From the NCBI GenBank assembly GCA_948567375.1, contig OX419755.1, forward strand, positions 10,917,001 through 10,981,000: DNA of 64,000 bases, in the 5' to 3' direction. The translations under genes and the position numbers were made by a program. Of this stretch, positions 14,142-25,916 are shown piece by piece. The DNA comes from Lunularia cruciata. Lineage: Eukaryota > Streptophyta > Marchantiopsida > Lunulariales > Lunulariaceae. The notes under the pieces are model-generated. The model did not search any database and was not told where the DNA came from. It was given only the letters and a program-made list of their open reading frames with translations. The stretch's first letter is position 1, and each line of letters starts with the position of its first letter.

Positions 14142-14262
14142 GTTTTTCCTTCAATGAATCGGCTTAAGAATCAGTCAAAGGCGCTATTTATACAAACGCT
14201 TAATCTAATAAGCAACCTAGATGTTTCAGCTATGCCATAGACTCTGAGTTAATATAAATCAC

Positions 14263-15964
<1,702 letters not shown>

Positions 15965-15999
15965 CTCCACGGGTCGGTCAGTTTTTCCTTGTGCAGAAC

Positions 16000-16290
16000 T
16001 GTATCTATTTACACGTTTCCTAGCCAGTTCTCGAAATGAGAATCAACAAGGGAAAGAAACTAAGGAAAAATTGAAATAGTTAATCAAATTGCAGCGATCT
16101 CACGCTCCGATGAAGAGCACAGTCTATAACTTTTTGTAGAAGAAAGAAGGAAACTCGTTCGCAATCAGGTCCTGAAACTGGAACTGATAGAGTCCAGAGT
16201 CCAAGATAACTTCTGCGTGGTTGAATGCTTGTGAAAACGACCGGAGGGAGTACGTTCATATATCCTGGATACTGGATCCATGAAAAGTAC
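16000..16290 (-). promoter_or_regulatory. Putative promoter and leader region of the intact peroxidase
   Basis: The roughly 300 bases upstream of the start are shared with the other copies' upstream regions. An AT-rich GGATATATGA on the minus strand near 16258-16267 could serve as a TATA element. No transcription start can be fixed from sequence. Confidence 0.25.
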
Positions 16291-16762
16291 GCGTAATCGC
16301 ACAGACGTGTAGAAGCGTGCCAATCGTTTCAAACGTTTGATTCAGTTTCGGGGCTTCTTCAATGAACATGTCCATTAAGTACAGGATTGGAGCCTGCTAT
16401 TGGGTAGGCAACAGTGAATCGGGCTGAGCTACGTAATCAATGCAAGATGTTACTGCAACCGTTGTGCAAACGCGGATGGAATTAATAGGAAGAAGTTTGT
16501 TCTACAGTTCGAATGTACCCATCCAACATCCTGGGTCAGATAGTCACCAATACAGCCGTTCTTCCGAGGTGTTTGCAGATGCCAACTATTTCGTCTGGAA
16601 CCCATATTCTCATCAATGCTTGGGATCTACAGAGTAAATGATAGTTTGATATGAGCTTATTTGCATCGAATCCTTTGATCAAGTTCCACTGTCAGATCTC
16701 ACGGTGTGAACAACCGCACTGATGTTAGCACAGCTGGATATGGACAGTGGATGATTTATGGT

Positions 16763-17315
16763 ATTGATCATACAATTTCTGTTTGTCTTGTATGTCGTCA
16801 GTATCATCCGATCGTGGGATGAAAGAATTTAGCCGTCGCCAACCGAATTGTTCCAATAAAAGTACGCGATATCGATAGTATTCTTTATATATATTCTCAT
16901 GATTTGAGGTCCCTGTATCTTGTAATCCAGAATTGGCAGTTCCAGGGATACAAAGCCGACGTTATTATCATAGTAGACAACACATAGTGTTTTGTTTTGT
17001 AGTCTTCTTAGGGTTTTCGCAGTCGCGATAGAAATCGACTTCACAGAGAGGTGAGCATTCTCTTTTAATCTTGAGAGTAATGTGATTTATCGTGGCTGTC
17101 ATGCGCGGTCCACCTTCCGACCCCGCTTCCTTTGTTACGTACGTTATGGGTTCAGGAGACTGTGTGTCCTACTCAAGAACGCGATAGAAACCTATAGATG
17201 TCTTGATGAAGGAGTTTCCCTGCTGTGAAGACGCTATTGAAGGTCTCATGCTGAACGAGGAGAATTGTTTCGCTGGTTACGTGTTAATGTTTGTTGGCTC
17301 AATTTCTCTGCTACT
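16763..17315. other. Unassigned segment between peroxidase relics
   Basis: A minus-strand frame at 16829-17044 (71 aa) starts MKSISIATAKTLRRLQ, and an AAACCCTAA telo-box-like word lies in the same stretch near 17008-17018. There is no recognisable domain, and an isolated exon cannot be excluded. Confidence 0.2.
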
Positions 17316-17317
17316 GC

Positions 17318-17470
17318 ACAGGTTCCGCATCGTTTACATGAATTGTGGCAGTAATTATGTCTGAGCTGGTGATCCTGCGACTGCAAGTGGCGAGGTCCAA
17401 ACGCATGCATGAAACTCCAAAGTCTGAAACTAGTGACTTCTAAGTAGACATTTGTGTTGCTCCATCTCTA
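17318..17470 (-). pseudogene. Peroxidase exon 1 remnant
   Basis: The minus strand reads HQLRHNYCHNSCK in one frame, aligning with HQLRDNFYHSSC of the intact gene. The signal-peptide part is decayed: a TAG closely follows the ATG, and the rest is out of frame. It ends after GCGGAAC at about 17318, so the distal catalytic motif and all later exons are gone. The 17470-17720 flank still resembles peroxidase upstream sequence. This is a third gene position in the cluster. Confidence 0.65.
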
Positions 17471-18020
17471 CAATTCTTCTCTTTCAAAACTAGATCTACG
17501 CACACGTTTCCTATCTTTCCTATCTATTCATCTCAATGTAGGATTCGACGAAACTAGACAGGGAAGGAAACTTGAACGGATGAACCAAATTGCAAGAATC
17601 TCACTTCCGGAGGCCCGACAGAATTTATGGTTAAAATTTTTCAATGAGAAGGAAACTCTTTCACCGATGAGGTCTTATCGTGGAGTTGTTTGCATCCGGA
17701 GTGTTGAAACTCCTGCTATTGGAAATCAGAGCTTTCTCGTTTGTCATTCAAGAACTCAATTATACAATTCGGCAAAAAAGTCTGGTGTAAACAGAACAGG
17801 GACTGTTCACTATACATAGAGACTCGAGAAAAGAAAAGATGCCGGGATTTACTCTCTAAAACACTGCTATCGAGTCTGGCACAGATGCACACTGGGCCCG
17901 CAATCTATCTAATCCCATCCCTAAAAGTCTACGGTAAGTGAATCAAATCACAACACTCCCCTTGAACACGAACCAAGTTTAGCCACTAACCAGATTTTAA
18001 GGCCAATTGTACTTCTGAGT
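17471..18020. other. Decayed peroxidase upstream flank, then unique sequence
   Basis: 17471-17720 resembles the upstream regions of the other peroxidases (CTCTTTCACCGATGAGGTC). Beyond that no feature is recognised before the 51-bp repeats at 18021. Confidence 0.35.
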
Positions 18021-18122
18021 TGTCAAAATCTATCTATCTAACCCTAAACGTAGTCAACTGTAGTACTTGAGTGTCAAAATCTATCTATCTAACCCTAAAC
18101 GTCGTCAACTCTAGTACTTGAG
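18021..18122. repeat. Two tandem 51-bp units at the left edge of the LINE
   Basis: Units are 18021-18071 and 18072-18122, nearly identical. Each contains AAAATCTATCTATCTA followed by ACCCTAAAC, a telomere-like word. The first 16 bases recur at the other end of the element (21823-21838). Confidence 0.85.
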
Positions 18123-18529
18123 TGAGACAAATCATAAAGCGTTTTCACCTAAACGCCGAGTTTAGACATGAACCAGATTAAAATTTTCAATTTCGGTTCC
18201 ATTGGCACCTAGATTGAAGACTATGGAGAATGGAGTAGAAAGTTATGAAGGTTTTTAGCTTTTTTAGGGTTGAGGTGATCATTATATATTGAGATTGATG
18301 GGTTGTGAATTCTCATTTCTAATCTTTGGGTTTTCATGATTAAATTCCATGGGAATTTAATTTGAAAATTTTGGAGATGGAAATTGAAAGTTATGAGAGT
18401 TTATAGATTTTAGGGTTTGGAGAGATTGTTTTCTTATGTGAGTTGGGATGTGAGGGGTTGTGGTTTTGCAGATATGAGGAGATATGGAGAGGAGTATCAT
18501 ATGTTACTATCACTATTCTTGTGCTAGCC

Positions 18530-18640
18530 ATGGCTACACCTTCCCATGTGTGGTCGCCTAGAGCGGGTCGGGATACACCATGCCCAGTGTGTCACCGACG
18601 CTTTACCTCACAAGGGGTAAAGACCCATGTGTGAAGGATG
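18530..18640 (+). pseudogene. N-terminal C2H2 zinc finger of the LINE ORF
   Basis: An ATG at 18530 in good context (GCCATGGC) opens MATPSHVWSPRAG, followed by CPVCHRRFTSQGVKTHV, a stop (TGA, plausibly from CGA), then RMH. Reading through the stop gives C-x2-C...H-x4-H, the finger type found at the N-terminus of R2-like proteins, where it binds target DNA. Degenerate frames link it to the RT region (18806-19208). Confidence 0.6.
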
Positions 18641-19150
18641 CACAAGGACTATGATTGGACCACTTGGGATGCCCACGTGAGATGAGTGACCACATCGACA
18701 GCAGTGACACTCGGGATTACGTACGCTTCTTCTATACCTTCGTTGATCGTTCGAGGGATACCGATCGAGTCGTGAGAGTGGTTAGCTTCTCAGGCGGGTT
18801 GCATTTTGGGGTTATTTGAGACTAGTTTTCCATGTCCACGTCTATTCCATAGGCTACCCCGCACACTCCATGATGAGGCTAGACAGGCTTTTCGCTTACC
18901 ACTGGATCGTTTGGCACGTGATCCCTTGGACGAGTTAGCGTGGTTCCTATTCCTCCTACTCACTCGATGGTGTCTTCGTTATGCTAGAGGGGGACGTGCG
19001 GGGCATAGAGAGGTGGCGGCTAGATTTCGTCAATTCTGAGCGGGAGATTAGGCAGCCCTTCAGGAGGAGTCTATTAGGGCTACACGCTTTAGGAGACAGG
19101 CATCACCACAGGATACCACAGATTCCACTCGATTACGACGATGTAGGACA

Positions 19151-20371
19151 TTGGGTCAGGCGGGAGAGTTTAGTAGAGCAGCACGAGCGCTACATCCTTT
19201 GTCAATAGCGAGTCCTAGTGATGAGACCATCTCTTCCCTACGCTCACTACATCCTATAGTAGTAGAGGGACTACCACTAGACGTCTTAGATTATCAGCCT
19301 GAGCAGCCTTTATGTCTTGATAGGTCGCTATTTGCACAAGCATTGTGCACTGCTCCTCGCCTTTCCTCAGGAGGCTTGTCAGGGATGGTTTATGAGCACC
19401 TTAGAGATTGCTTCCAGGCAGATGATCCTTCTAGTGGTTTTACCGAGTTGTTTCAGGTCACTCCAGCAGTAGCGAGAGGAGACATTTCTATGTCTGTTAG
19501 TTGGGTCTTAGGTGCTAGTCTACTTCTCGCGATCGAGAAGGACACGGGAGGCATTAGACCGATTGCTATTGGAGAGATCTTTTTGCGTTTGGTCAGTCGT
19601 ACCATTGTCCTTCAGCATCGTTCTCACTTTCAACAGCACCTTAGTCCACATCAGTTTGGAGTAGCTACACCTAGAGGATGTGAGGCTATATCTCTAGGCA
19701 TTAGAGCACTCCTAGATATCCATCCGGAGTGGGTTGTCCTACAGGTGGATGTTGAGAATGCTTTTAATAGCGTCTCACGTGCATCCATCTTTAGAGAGCT
19801 TAGGGAGGCTGGTGGATCCTTGGCGAGTCTCATTCCTTTTGTGCGGTCTTTTTATGGCTCTCCTACTTCCCTTTACTACCAGCATGGTGGTTCACAGGAG
19901 GGAGTCACCGTCTTGGAATCAGCTGTTGGTACACGTCAGGGAGATCCTTTGGGGGGCCCCTTATTTGCCATGGCTCACTTTAGAGCTCTCCTATCTACTA
20001 CTTTGGCCATGCCAGGTTGTGTATTTCCCTCCTTGGCAGATGATACACACATCGTAGGCCCTGTAGATCAGATTAGGCAGGCCTTTGACTACTTGACTAC
20101 CGAGCTACATCTAGTAGGCTTGAGAGTCAAGGTGTCAAAGTGTAGGGCATGGTCCTCTTTAGGTATCCCTCCCCACCTTGAGCTTCCAGAGGGGTGTATC
20201 ACATCCACAGATGGACTTCGTGTTCTTGGAGTGCCAGTAGGATTGGAGGATTTTGTCACACGCTTCTTGGACGCTGCCCTTGCAGAGGATGTTCTCCATG
20301 TGGATGACCTTCCATTACTAGGAGATCCGCAGGTGGCATTTGGTATACTCGCTTCCAGTATTGCTCGTTGA
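19151..20371 (+). pseudogene. LINE reverse transcriptase domain
   Basis: This is an uninterrupted 406-aa frame, the longest of the element. Motifs in order are GGIRPIAIGE (RT motif 2), VDVENAFNSVSR (motif A with the first catalytic Asp), GTRQGDPLGGPLF (motif B) and LADDTHIVG (motif C with the Asp pair). All three catalytic aspartates are kept. The frame closes at a TGA directly after SSIAR, and related sequence continues in frame-shifted pieces (20447-20701 and 20981-21277). It copies RNA into DNA at the nicked target in the parent family. The whole protein is broken, so it is labelled a pseudogene although this domain survives. Confidence 0.8.
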
Positions 20372-20980
20372 CCATCCTACCTCATCCGTACAGTTCCCCC
20401 CTCACCATCCTTCCTATCACGGCTGAGAGCATTTGATAGGAGGATTATGGGAGTCTTTGGTGATATTATTGGACCAGGGACTTTTGAGTGTGTGACAGGG
20501 GATTTGGCATGTAGACAGACGGCTCTACCGATCTCATGTGGTGGGGTTGGCTCGCTTTCTATAGAGGAGATGGCACCTATAGCGTTTTTGGGTAGTTGGG
20601 CTCTCTCGGCACCCCTACTTGCATCTCGTTTTGTGGTTGTTGATAGGCCGGTTTTGGAGACTTATGTGACAGAGGTGGAGGGAGGATCCTTTTCTCTCTA
20701 GGTGTTATTGTGGCAGATGAGAGATAGTCTATCCCCATGAGCACGAGAGGGTTTTCCACAGTTTGCTTCACTATTGTCAGATTGGACTAGAGGTCTACAG
20801 TCTTCCTTGATGGAGCGACAGTGTGAGCATACGCTACATTCTCTCTTAGTTGACTCGTCCATTCCTCAGGCTACTAGAACACGTCTACGCTCTTGCTCCG
20901 GCAAGGGTGCAGGCTTGTGGATCCTAGCTCGACCATGCATTAGGGCTTTCTGACTCGCACCGGCTACTTTCTCTGCAGCG

Positions 20981-21499
20981 ATGAGGTTTTGCCTAGGTTT
21001 GGTCCACCCATCTGCATCTTCACTACTCACTTGTGAGTGTGGTTCTACACTAGATGCAGCGGCGGTCCACATGACACGGTGTCCTTTTGGAGGACAGAGG
21101 ATAGCTACCCATGATGCCATTAGAGACATAGTGTTTGCTATGGCACGAGAGAGTGGATACTTGGCTTGGAGGGAGCGTTCGTATGCGTTGCAGACAACAC
21201 ATGTCAGGGCAGACTTATACTTGGTCCGAGATGATCAGGTGACAGTAGCAGATGTCGTGGTCACGGACCCTACGTGAGATATAGTTTCGGAGGGAGTGAT
21301 TACCCATCCCCCTGGATGGGCGGCGAGTGCAGCAGCAGGTCGCAAGGTCTCCAAGTATAGGAACATGCAGCGAGGTCACCTCTTTGTTCCTCTAGCCTTG
21401 GAGTTATATGGAGCGATGGACACGGCATTTGACACATTTGTCAGGGAGTGCACGAGAGCTTATCATGTTAGGCGTCAGGGGGTACCACTCTCACTCTAA
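20981..21499 (+). pseudogene. LINE C-terminal Cys-His motif and restriction-like nuclease
   Basis: Reads CECGSTLDAAAVHMTRC, a Cys-His cluster, followed by THDAIRDIVFAMARESGY and then RADLYL...VADVVVTDP, which has the spacing of a PD-(D/E)XK nuclease core (D, then D.V on the next strand). A single TGA at 21276, plausibly from CGA, separates this from the in-frame tail (HPPGWAASAAAGRKVSKY, 21296-21499). In RLE-type LINEs this domain nicks the target. An alternative is a nuclease-like fold with another role. Confidence 0.55.
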
Positions 21500-21822
21500 T
21501 ACTTTGTAGTTTACTTTAGACAGCGTGTGTCCATTGCTCTACAAAGGGCAGTGGCTGGTGCAATCCATAGGAGAGCAATCACATTGGGTGATGTTTCTTC
21601 GGATGCTCCAATTGTGTGTAGACCATACGACTTGCATAGCTCAGATATCTTAGGTGCGGTAGGGCAGATTTCTCATACAGACTCTATTGGGGCTTAGCCC
21701 CATGTTACCTTTTTTGTCTCTCCCTTGTACGGCTTGATGGGGTCTTCCCATCCTTCATTTTTCCTACACGGTCGTCTTTTTTCTTGTCTCTGATTAAGGT
21801 CCATTTGACTTTTGAAATGTCT
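21500..21822 (+). other. LINE 3' end region
   Basis: The protein frame continues beyond TAA with recognisable residues (ALQRAVAGAIHRRAITLGD, about 21537-21593), so the original stop lay further on, near GGGGCTTAG at about 21690-21698. The remaining T-rich tract to 21822 is the likely 3' UTR. Confidence 0.4.
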
Positions 21823-21889
21823 AAAATCTATCTATCTATAATTAGTGTGTTTGTGAAATAGAGATTCTTATGCCTTACACAATAATTTA

Positions 21890-22450
21890 TTCCCCTACGT
21901 CTCGCATCTCTTGAACATAGTGTGAACTGTATAGCAAGATGTTTAATCTGCTTATGGAACACCCACTTATTTGGTAGATAAGAAATAACTTCTCTGCCTC
22001 CCTCCTGGATATAATCAAAGTGTATGGTAAAATACTTGATTTGCTTATGGATGTCCGGATTAAAAAGTAAGCCATATTGCTCAATTGTTGTCTATGTCCA
22101 AAATTGTAGTGCCTGCAAACCATCCATCGGTACCAATCAACAATTGTCGGAATCAAAACAACTCATTTATTGCATTGCACAAGGTTATATATTCAGCCTC
22201 CGTTGTAAGTGTTGCCATTGCAGTGAGGTTATCATTTGGCTTGGCCAAGCTATTGGTCCATGATTTACTCCGGAACCGTATGTACTCTAGAATAGTCTGT
22301 ACTTCCAAATTCTCTAGTATGTACATTAGTTGCATAGTCAAAATGGGATGTTGTACAAATACAAGACTCAAGTTTGAATGTATTTTGCCAACATACTCAT
22401 AGAATATGCAATGTCAAAGTTTTCAGCTGTTTTCATCTTTGCTAACATTG
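21890..22450 (-). pseudogene. Ty1/copia RNase H fragment
   Basis: The minus strand reads DIAYSMSMLAKYIQ (22376-22430), then SWTNSLAKPNDNLTAMATLT, TEAEYITLCNAINELF (22153-22371), and ILDIDNN.AIWL, the usual order at the end of copia pol. It is broken by stops and frame changes, with no LTR nearby. It is more diverged from the copia elements at 34-39 and 59-64 kb than those are from each other, so it belongs to another copia lineage (inference). Confidence 0.7.
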
Positions 22451-22800
22451 GGGTCCAATCACCACTCGAGACTTCCTCCATGTCTTCCTTCTTCCAATCT
22501 TCTATTGCCCAACACACCCACCATGCTTGGAGGTCTATGATGATTTGAAGATCAACATAGTTCTAAGCGGCACCAAATATTACTTTCAATGGCTAATTAA
22601 GGTAGTTAATCATATCTTCAACTGGTTTCTAATCACAAGAGCACATCACCATCACCCACTAAAGTTGCAATAGATTCTTGAACTCTTTCTTTTGCGAGAA
22701 GAAAGATAGGTCCAATGTAATAAATATAAGTTGATTGGGATGGGTCACCTCTTTCTAAAGTCCATCTTTTTCTTTCAACTAGTGAGACTTAACTAGGAAA
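22451..22800. other. No gene seen
   Basis: AT-rich decayed sequence upstream of an FX element. No motif recognised. Confidence 0.3.
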
Positions 22801-24294
22801 GTGTAGAAATAGCCCCAGTAAGGAAGATGGAAGGTTTTTAATTAATTGCCTTCCACACCAAGGGGAGTTACACCTTCAAGGGAAAGATGGTGCATAAGGA
22901 ATGTGATGTGGAGCAAGTAATAATAGATCTGGATAGAGAGCACAGAGTGTGCTCTTCAATGCAAAAGGTTGTCAGACAAGAAAAGATTTGGCAAGGAAAC
23001 CCTTTGTCTTGGGAGATCTTTGCTTTGGGATGACCTTCGGCCAAAAAAGTCATTTGGCCTAGAAGTTCCTTGGCCTGAAATTTCACATAAAATGTTGCTT
23101 TGACAGATCAAGAACTATAATTAATGACCATTCAATTGTACCAACCACTTACATGTGAGAGTAATGACTGCTCACCAAAGTGCACGCTTATAGAAAGTTT
23201 TTAATGGTGGGACTGTCACCTTAAATATCCAGTTGAAGCTTGGATCCTCTTCAGTTTTCACACACCCGAGCAAGACTTGTTGTACTTTCCTCGTCCTCTA
23301 TGGGAAGTTCTTTTACTTAGACATTTCAAAGTGTGAGAGAGATTGTCTATGTCTGGAGGGTTAGGAAGTAAGAAGCAAGTGGGAATGATGAGAGGACAAA
23401 AGGGAAAGAAGTAGTGGCCTCACATGTGCGAAGGAGGATGAAAAGTGCACCCAAATTTTCAAGTGAGGACCCATGATTAGTTAAAGTGGGGATTATATTG
23501 TAGGTAGGAATTAGTCCGCAACAAGAAGTTCTTGGTCCAAACAAAGAAGTTGTCTCTCAATTCCTATAGCCTTGGATCACAATTATCCCTGATTTCATGC
23601 AACATCAATTCCCAATGATATGAAATGATAGCTCAATTCCCAATTCCACCGGAAGATTACTCTGGATAGTGTTCAGACTCACCGATTGACTATTGAAGCC
23701 AAGTTGAAGACCACATTCGAGACAAAAAGACCAACAATGGTTGGTTTGTTCTACATATCAAAGATCATGTCATGAAGATCCTGGTAAAATTAGTCATGAA
23801 GTCCAAATCTAAACAAACAACCTACTTGAACAAGAGTCAAGTGATCTTCTTTGAATATTTATACAATGGAAAAACCTATCAATTGGGTAGTTATGTTCTG
23901 GTGAGAGCAAGAGAAATTGTAGTAACAATGAGCAAGGAAGGAGAGATGACTTTGGTGTCTCTCTTTGTCATCCATTTCTACTTGGGGATGTATTTGTGAC
24001 CTCAAAAGAGAAGAAGAAGCACCCATGTCACTTCTTCCTTAGAAGGGGGATCTCGACAAACCAAGAGAATAAGTGCTGATGGTACAAAAGTATTTGGAGG
24101 TGGATGTGGAATTTTCCTGCATAAGGAAGTACATGGAAGTGAAGGAAGCCTACAATACTTTAGGCTTTGAGAAACAAAGGCAATAGGAGATCACAGTAGA
24201 GCCCATACTCAAGAAACGACCCATAACTCTTTCTAGGCTGGAGGCAAAGGCTACCAAGAGGACAAGGAGGATCCTCATGAAGGAAGAGGAAGAT
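22800..24294 (+). pseudogene. FX element copy 3, left part (5' region and core)
   Basis: 22860-23330 loosely resembles, in reverse, 53700-54050 and may be an FX 5' terminal region. The core follows at about 23700-23900: NNGWFVLHIKD, TTYLNKSQVIFFEYLYNG, then (shifted frame) KPINWVVMFW. A basic linker ending TKRTRRILMKEEED reaches the chromovirus insertion at 24295 and resumes at 29939. Compare NNGWQILHYKD and RTYLTNSQVVFFHKMY near 40 kb. Shared residues across copies argue that this was once a real protein. Function unknown. Confidence 0.55.
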
Positions 24295-24439
24295 TGTAAC
24301 AATATGGAGTTTAGCAATGAAGTCAATCAGGCTCACGAAGTAGCACATAAGACAAATTAGCCTAGAATATTCCGGAAGTATCTAGGAAGCTTCTTGGGAA
24401 GCTTCCCGGTTAGCTTAGCTTGCACCTTAAGTAAGTAGC

Positions 24440-24466
24440 TTCTAGAAGGAAGCTTCTAGAAGCTTC
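24440..24466 (+). promoter_or_regulatory. Heat-shock-element-like array in 5' LTR
   Basis: 24449-24466 reads GAAgcTTCtaGAAgcTTC, four perfectly spaced alternating GAA/TTC units (nGAAnnTTCn type), with a further TTCtaGAA at 24440-24447. Two more GAA/TTC clusters lie downstream, about 24502-24522 and 24570-24590. They sit 20-170 bases upstream of the TATA box. HSF binding is inferred from the consensus only. Confidence 0.6.
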
Positions 24467-24608
24467 CAACTAGCTTAGCTTGCACGCCAAGTAGGCGGCT
24501 TCTAGAAGGAAGCTTCTTGAGAAGCTTGCTAGTTAATTTGGCTTGCACTCTAAGAAAGCGGCTGGAGGAAGCTTCTTGAGAAGCTTCTCAAGGGCCTTGT
24601 ATGCTACC

Positions 24609-24616
24609 TATAAATA
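24609..24616 (+). promoter_or_regulatory. TATA box of chromovirus LTR
   Basis: TATAAATA, conserved in the 3' LTR at 29822-29829. About 100 bases of R/U5 follow to the LTR end. Confidence 0.65.
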
Positions 24617-24721
24617 CCAAAGCCAAAGCTCATGCTAGGGATTTGGAGTTTTCCCTCATTCAAGTGTCCCAATGTGAGTTTCCATTCTCCTATTTCTCTC
24701 CTCGGTTTTGGTCTTTTACAT

Positions 24722-24733
24722 TGGTATCAGAGC
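24722..24733 (+). other. Primer binding site (initiator tRNA-Met)
   Basis: TGGTATCAGAGC, complementary to the 3' end of plant initiator tRNA-Met, starts two bases after the 5' LTR. Confidence 0.9.
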
Positions 24734-24991
24734 AGGAAGGGGATGGATGGAATTTATGGACCACCAAATCCACTTTTGCCAAACCATTGGGACTTTCATG
24801 TCCAAATATTACCAAAGCATCGTTTCACACAATTCATCACCTCGCGCTTTGGGCAGGATTTTCTACATATAATCACCGTGTCAGAGGAACCCTTGATACT
24901 TCCAGTTGTAACTTATGGAGAACGGTGGACGTGTTGTATCTATATATTAATCAATTAGATAAATTGAGAGTAGTAGAATAGAGTAGTAGCG

Positions 24992-25860
24992 ATGGCGGCA
25001 ATACCGGATGTTATCCTTGCAATGCAACAGCAAATTGAGCATCTTACTCGATTGTTGGATGAACGAGACCAACAATGATGAGAACAGATAGACAGAGTGC
25101 CAGTTCGAGATGGAGAAGATCGCATTCAATTTCTGAAACCCAAGGTGTTTGAAGGCAAGAATCTTCCAGGCACAGTGGAGAATTTTGTGTTTGACTGTGA
25201 ACGTTACTTTGAAGCCACCAATCTTCAAGATGAGCGGAAACAAATTCTCTTGGCTTCTAGCCAATTAGATGGCGTGGTAAAACTTTGGTGGCGATTCCGA
25301 GTAGAAGAGCTGAATGATAAATTGTTACACTGATTTTGACATGGGCAGAATTCAAGGATGCAATACTTGGTCAATTTCAAACTATAAATGCCACCTGAGC
25401 CGCACGAGATAAATTTGCGGAGTTGAGATAGATTGGCTCAGTGAGAAGCTACATCATACAATTTCAGAACATCATCATGCAAATTCCAGATACCCAAAAA
25501 GGTGAAGTTCTAGATCGATTTGTGCAAGGATTGAAGTCACGACCCAAATTGGAGGTGACCATGCGGGAGCCACAGAACATAGAAGAAGCCATGCAATTGG
25601 CTGAGCATTTTGATTCCTTGGTTGCGACAACTTGGTCTTGACCTCGACCTACACAAAGCCTACCAGTACCACAAGTGGAAGAACCAATACCAATGGAGAT
25701 TGATGCTATCCAACGAAGACCACTTGGCACAACATATAGAGAAAGATTATGAAAAAATGGAGGTTGTTTTTATTGTCACTAGTTGAGGCATCGCATTGTT
25801 GAATGTCCACTCAAGAATGGACGACCTCGACAAGTTGCCCAAGTGTAGGTTGTGGAGCGG
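24992..25860 (+). pseudogene. Chromovirus gag (broken)
   Basis: The ATG at 24992 opens MAAIPDVILAMQQQIEHLTR. Two successive TGA codons follow after DERDQQ (at least one plausibly from CGA), then FLKPKVFEGKNLPGTVENF and LWWRF, typical gag. The frame shifts near 25330 to LTWAEFKDAILGQF and continues YIIQFQNIIMQIP and LEVTMREP. A CCHC knuckle CFYCH.LRHRIVEC at about 25766-25807 has a stop inside it. Gag normally packages element RNA. At least eight in-frame stops are visible. Confidence 0.85.
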
Positions 25861-25916
25861 AATGATCAAGGAAATGAGGAATCCCAGTAGGAGATTTTGA
25901 GCCGGCTACTGGGAGC

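Larger units (their letters stand above)
18025..21838 (+). mobile_element. Non-LTR retroelement (LINE-like) with nuclease-like C-terminus
   Basis: A plus-strand coding region of about 3 kb, one continuous domain series from zinc finger to nuclease-like tail, lies between two copies of AAAATCTATCTATCTA (18025-18040 or 18076-18091, and 21823-21838). The copies could be a target-site duplication or a simple-repeat target. No LTR or poly(A) tail is seen; the 3' end runs through T-rich sequence into TCTA repeats. The layout N-terminal C2H2 finger, RT, Cys-rich motif, nuclease resembles LINEs of the R2/NeSL type (restriction-like endonuclease), though membership is inferred from layout, not from a tree. 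Confidence 0.6.
24295..24720 (+). repeat. Chromovirus 5' LTR
   Basis: 426 bp, TG...CA. It is rich in AAGCTTC, TTCTAGAA and GAAGCTTC words in its U3 part. It contains a TATA box at 24609-24616. It differs from the 3' LTR by an extra 12 bases within the last AAGCTTC-rich stretch. Confidence 0.95.

Noticed and set aside
16829-17044. 71-aa minus-strand frame with a nearby AAACCCTAA word, resembling a plant translation-gene leader
   Set aside because: No domain, no continuing exon seen, and a single telo-box-like word is weak evidence.
18021-18122. Telomeric repeat tract
   Set aside because: Only single ACCCTAAAC words in each 51-bp unit; no tandem (TTTAGGG)n array, so not an interstitial telomere.
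19734-20057. 107-aa plus-strand frame within the LINE RT
   Set aside because: It is an overlapping alternative frame of the 406-codon RT domain.
24601-24981. 126-aa plus-strand frame starting in the chromovirus 5' LTR, repeated from 29742
   Set aside because: It spans the LTR, the primer site and the leader; its repetition is explained by the two LTRs, not by a gene.
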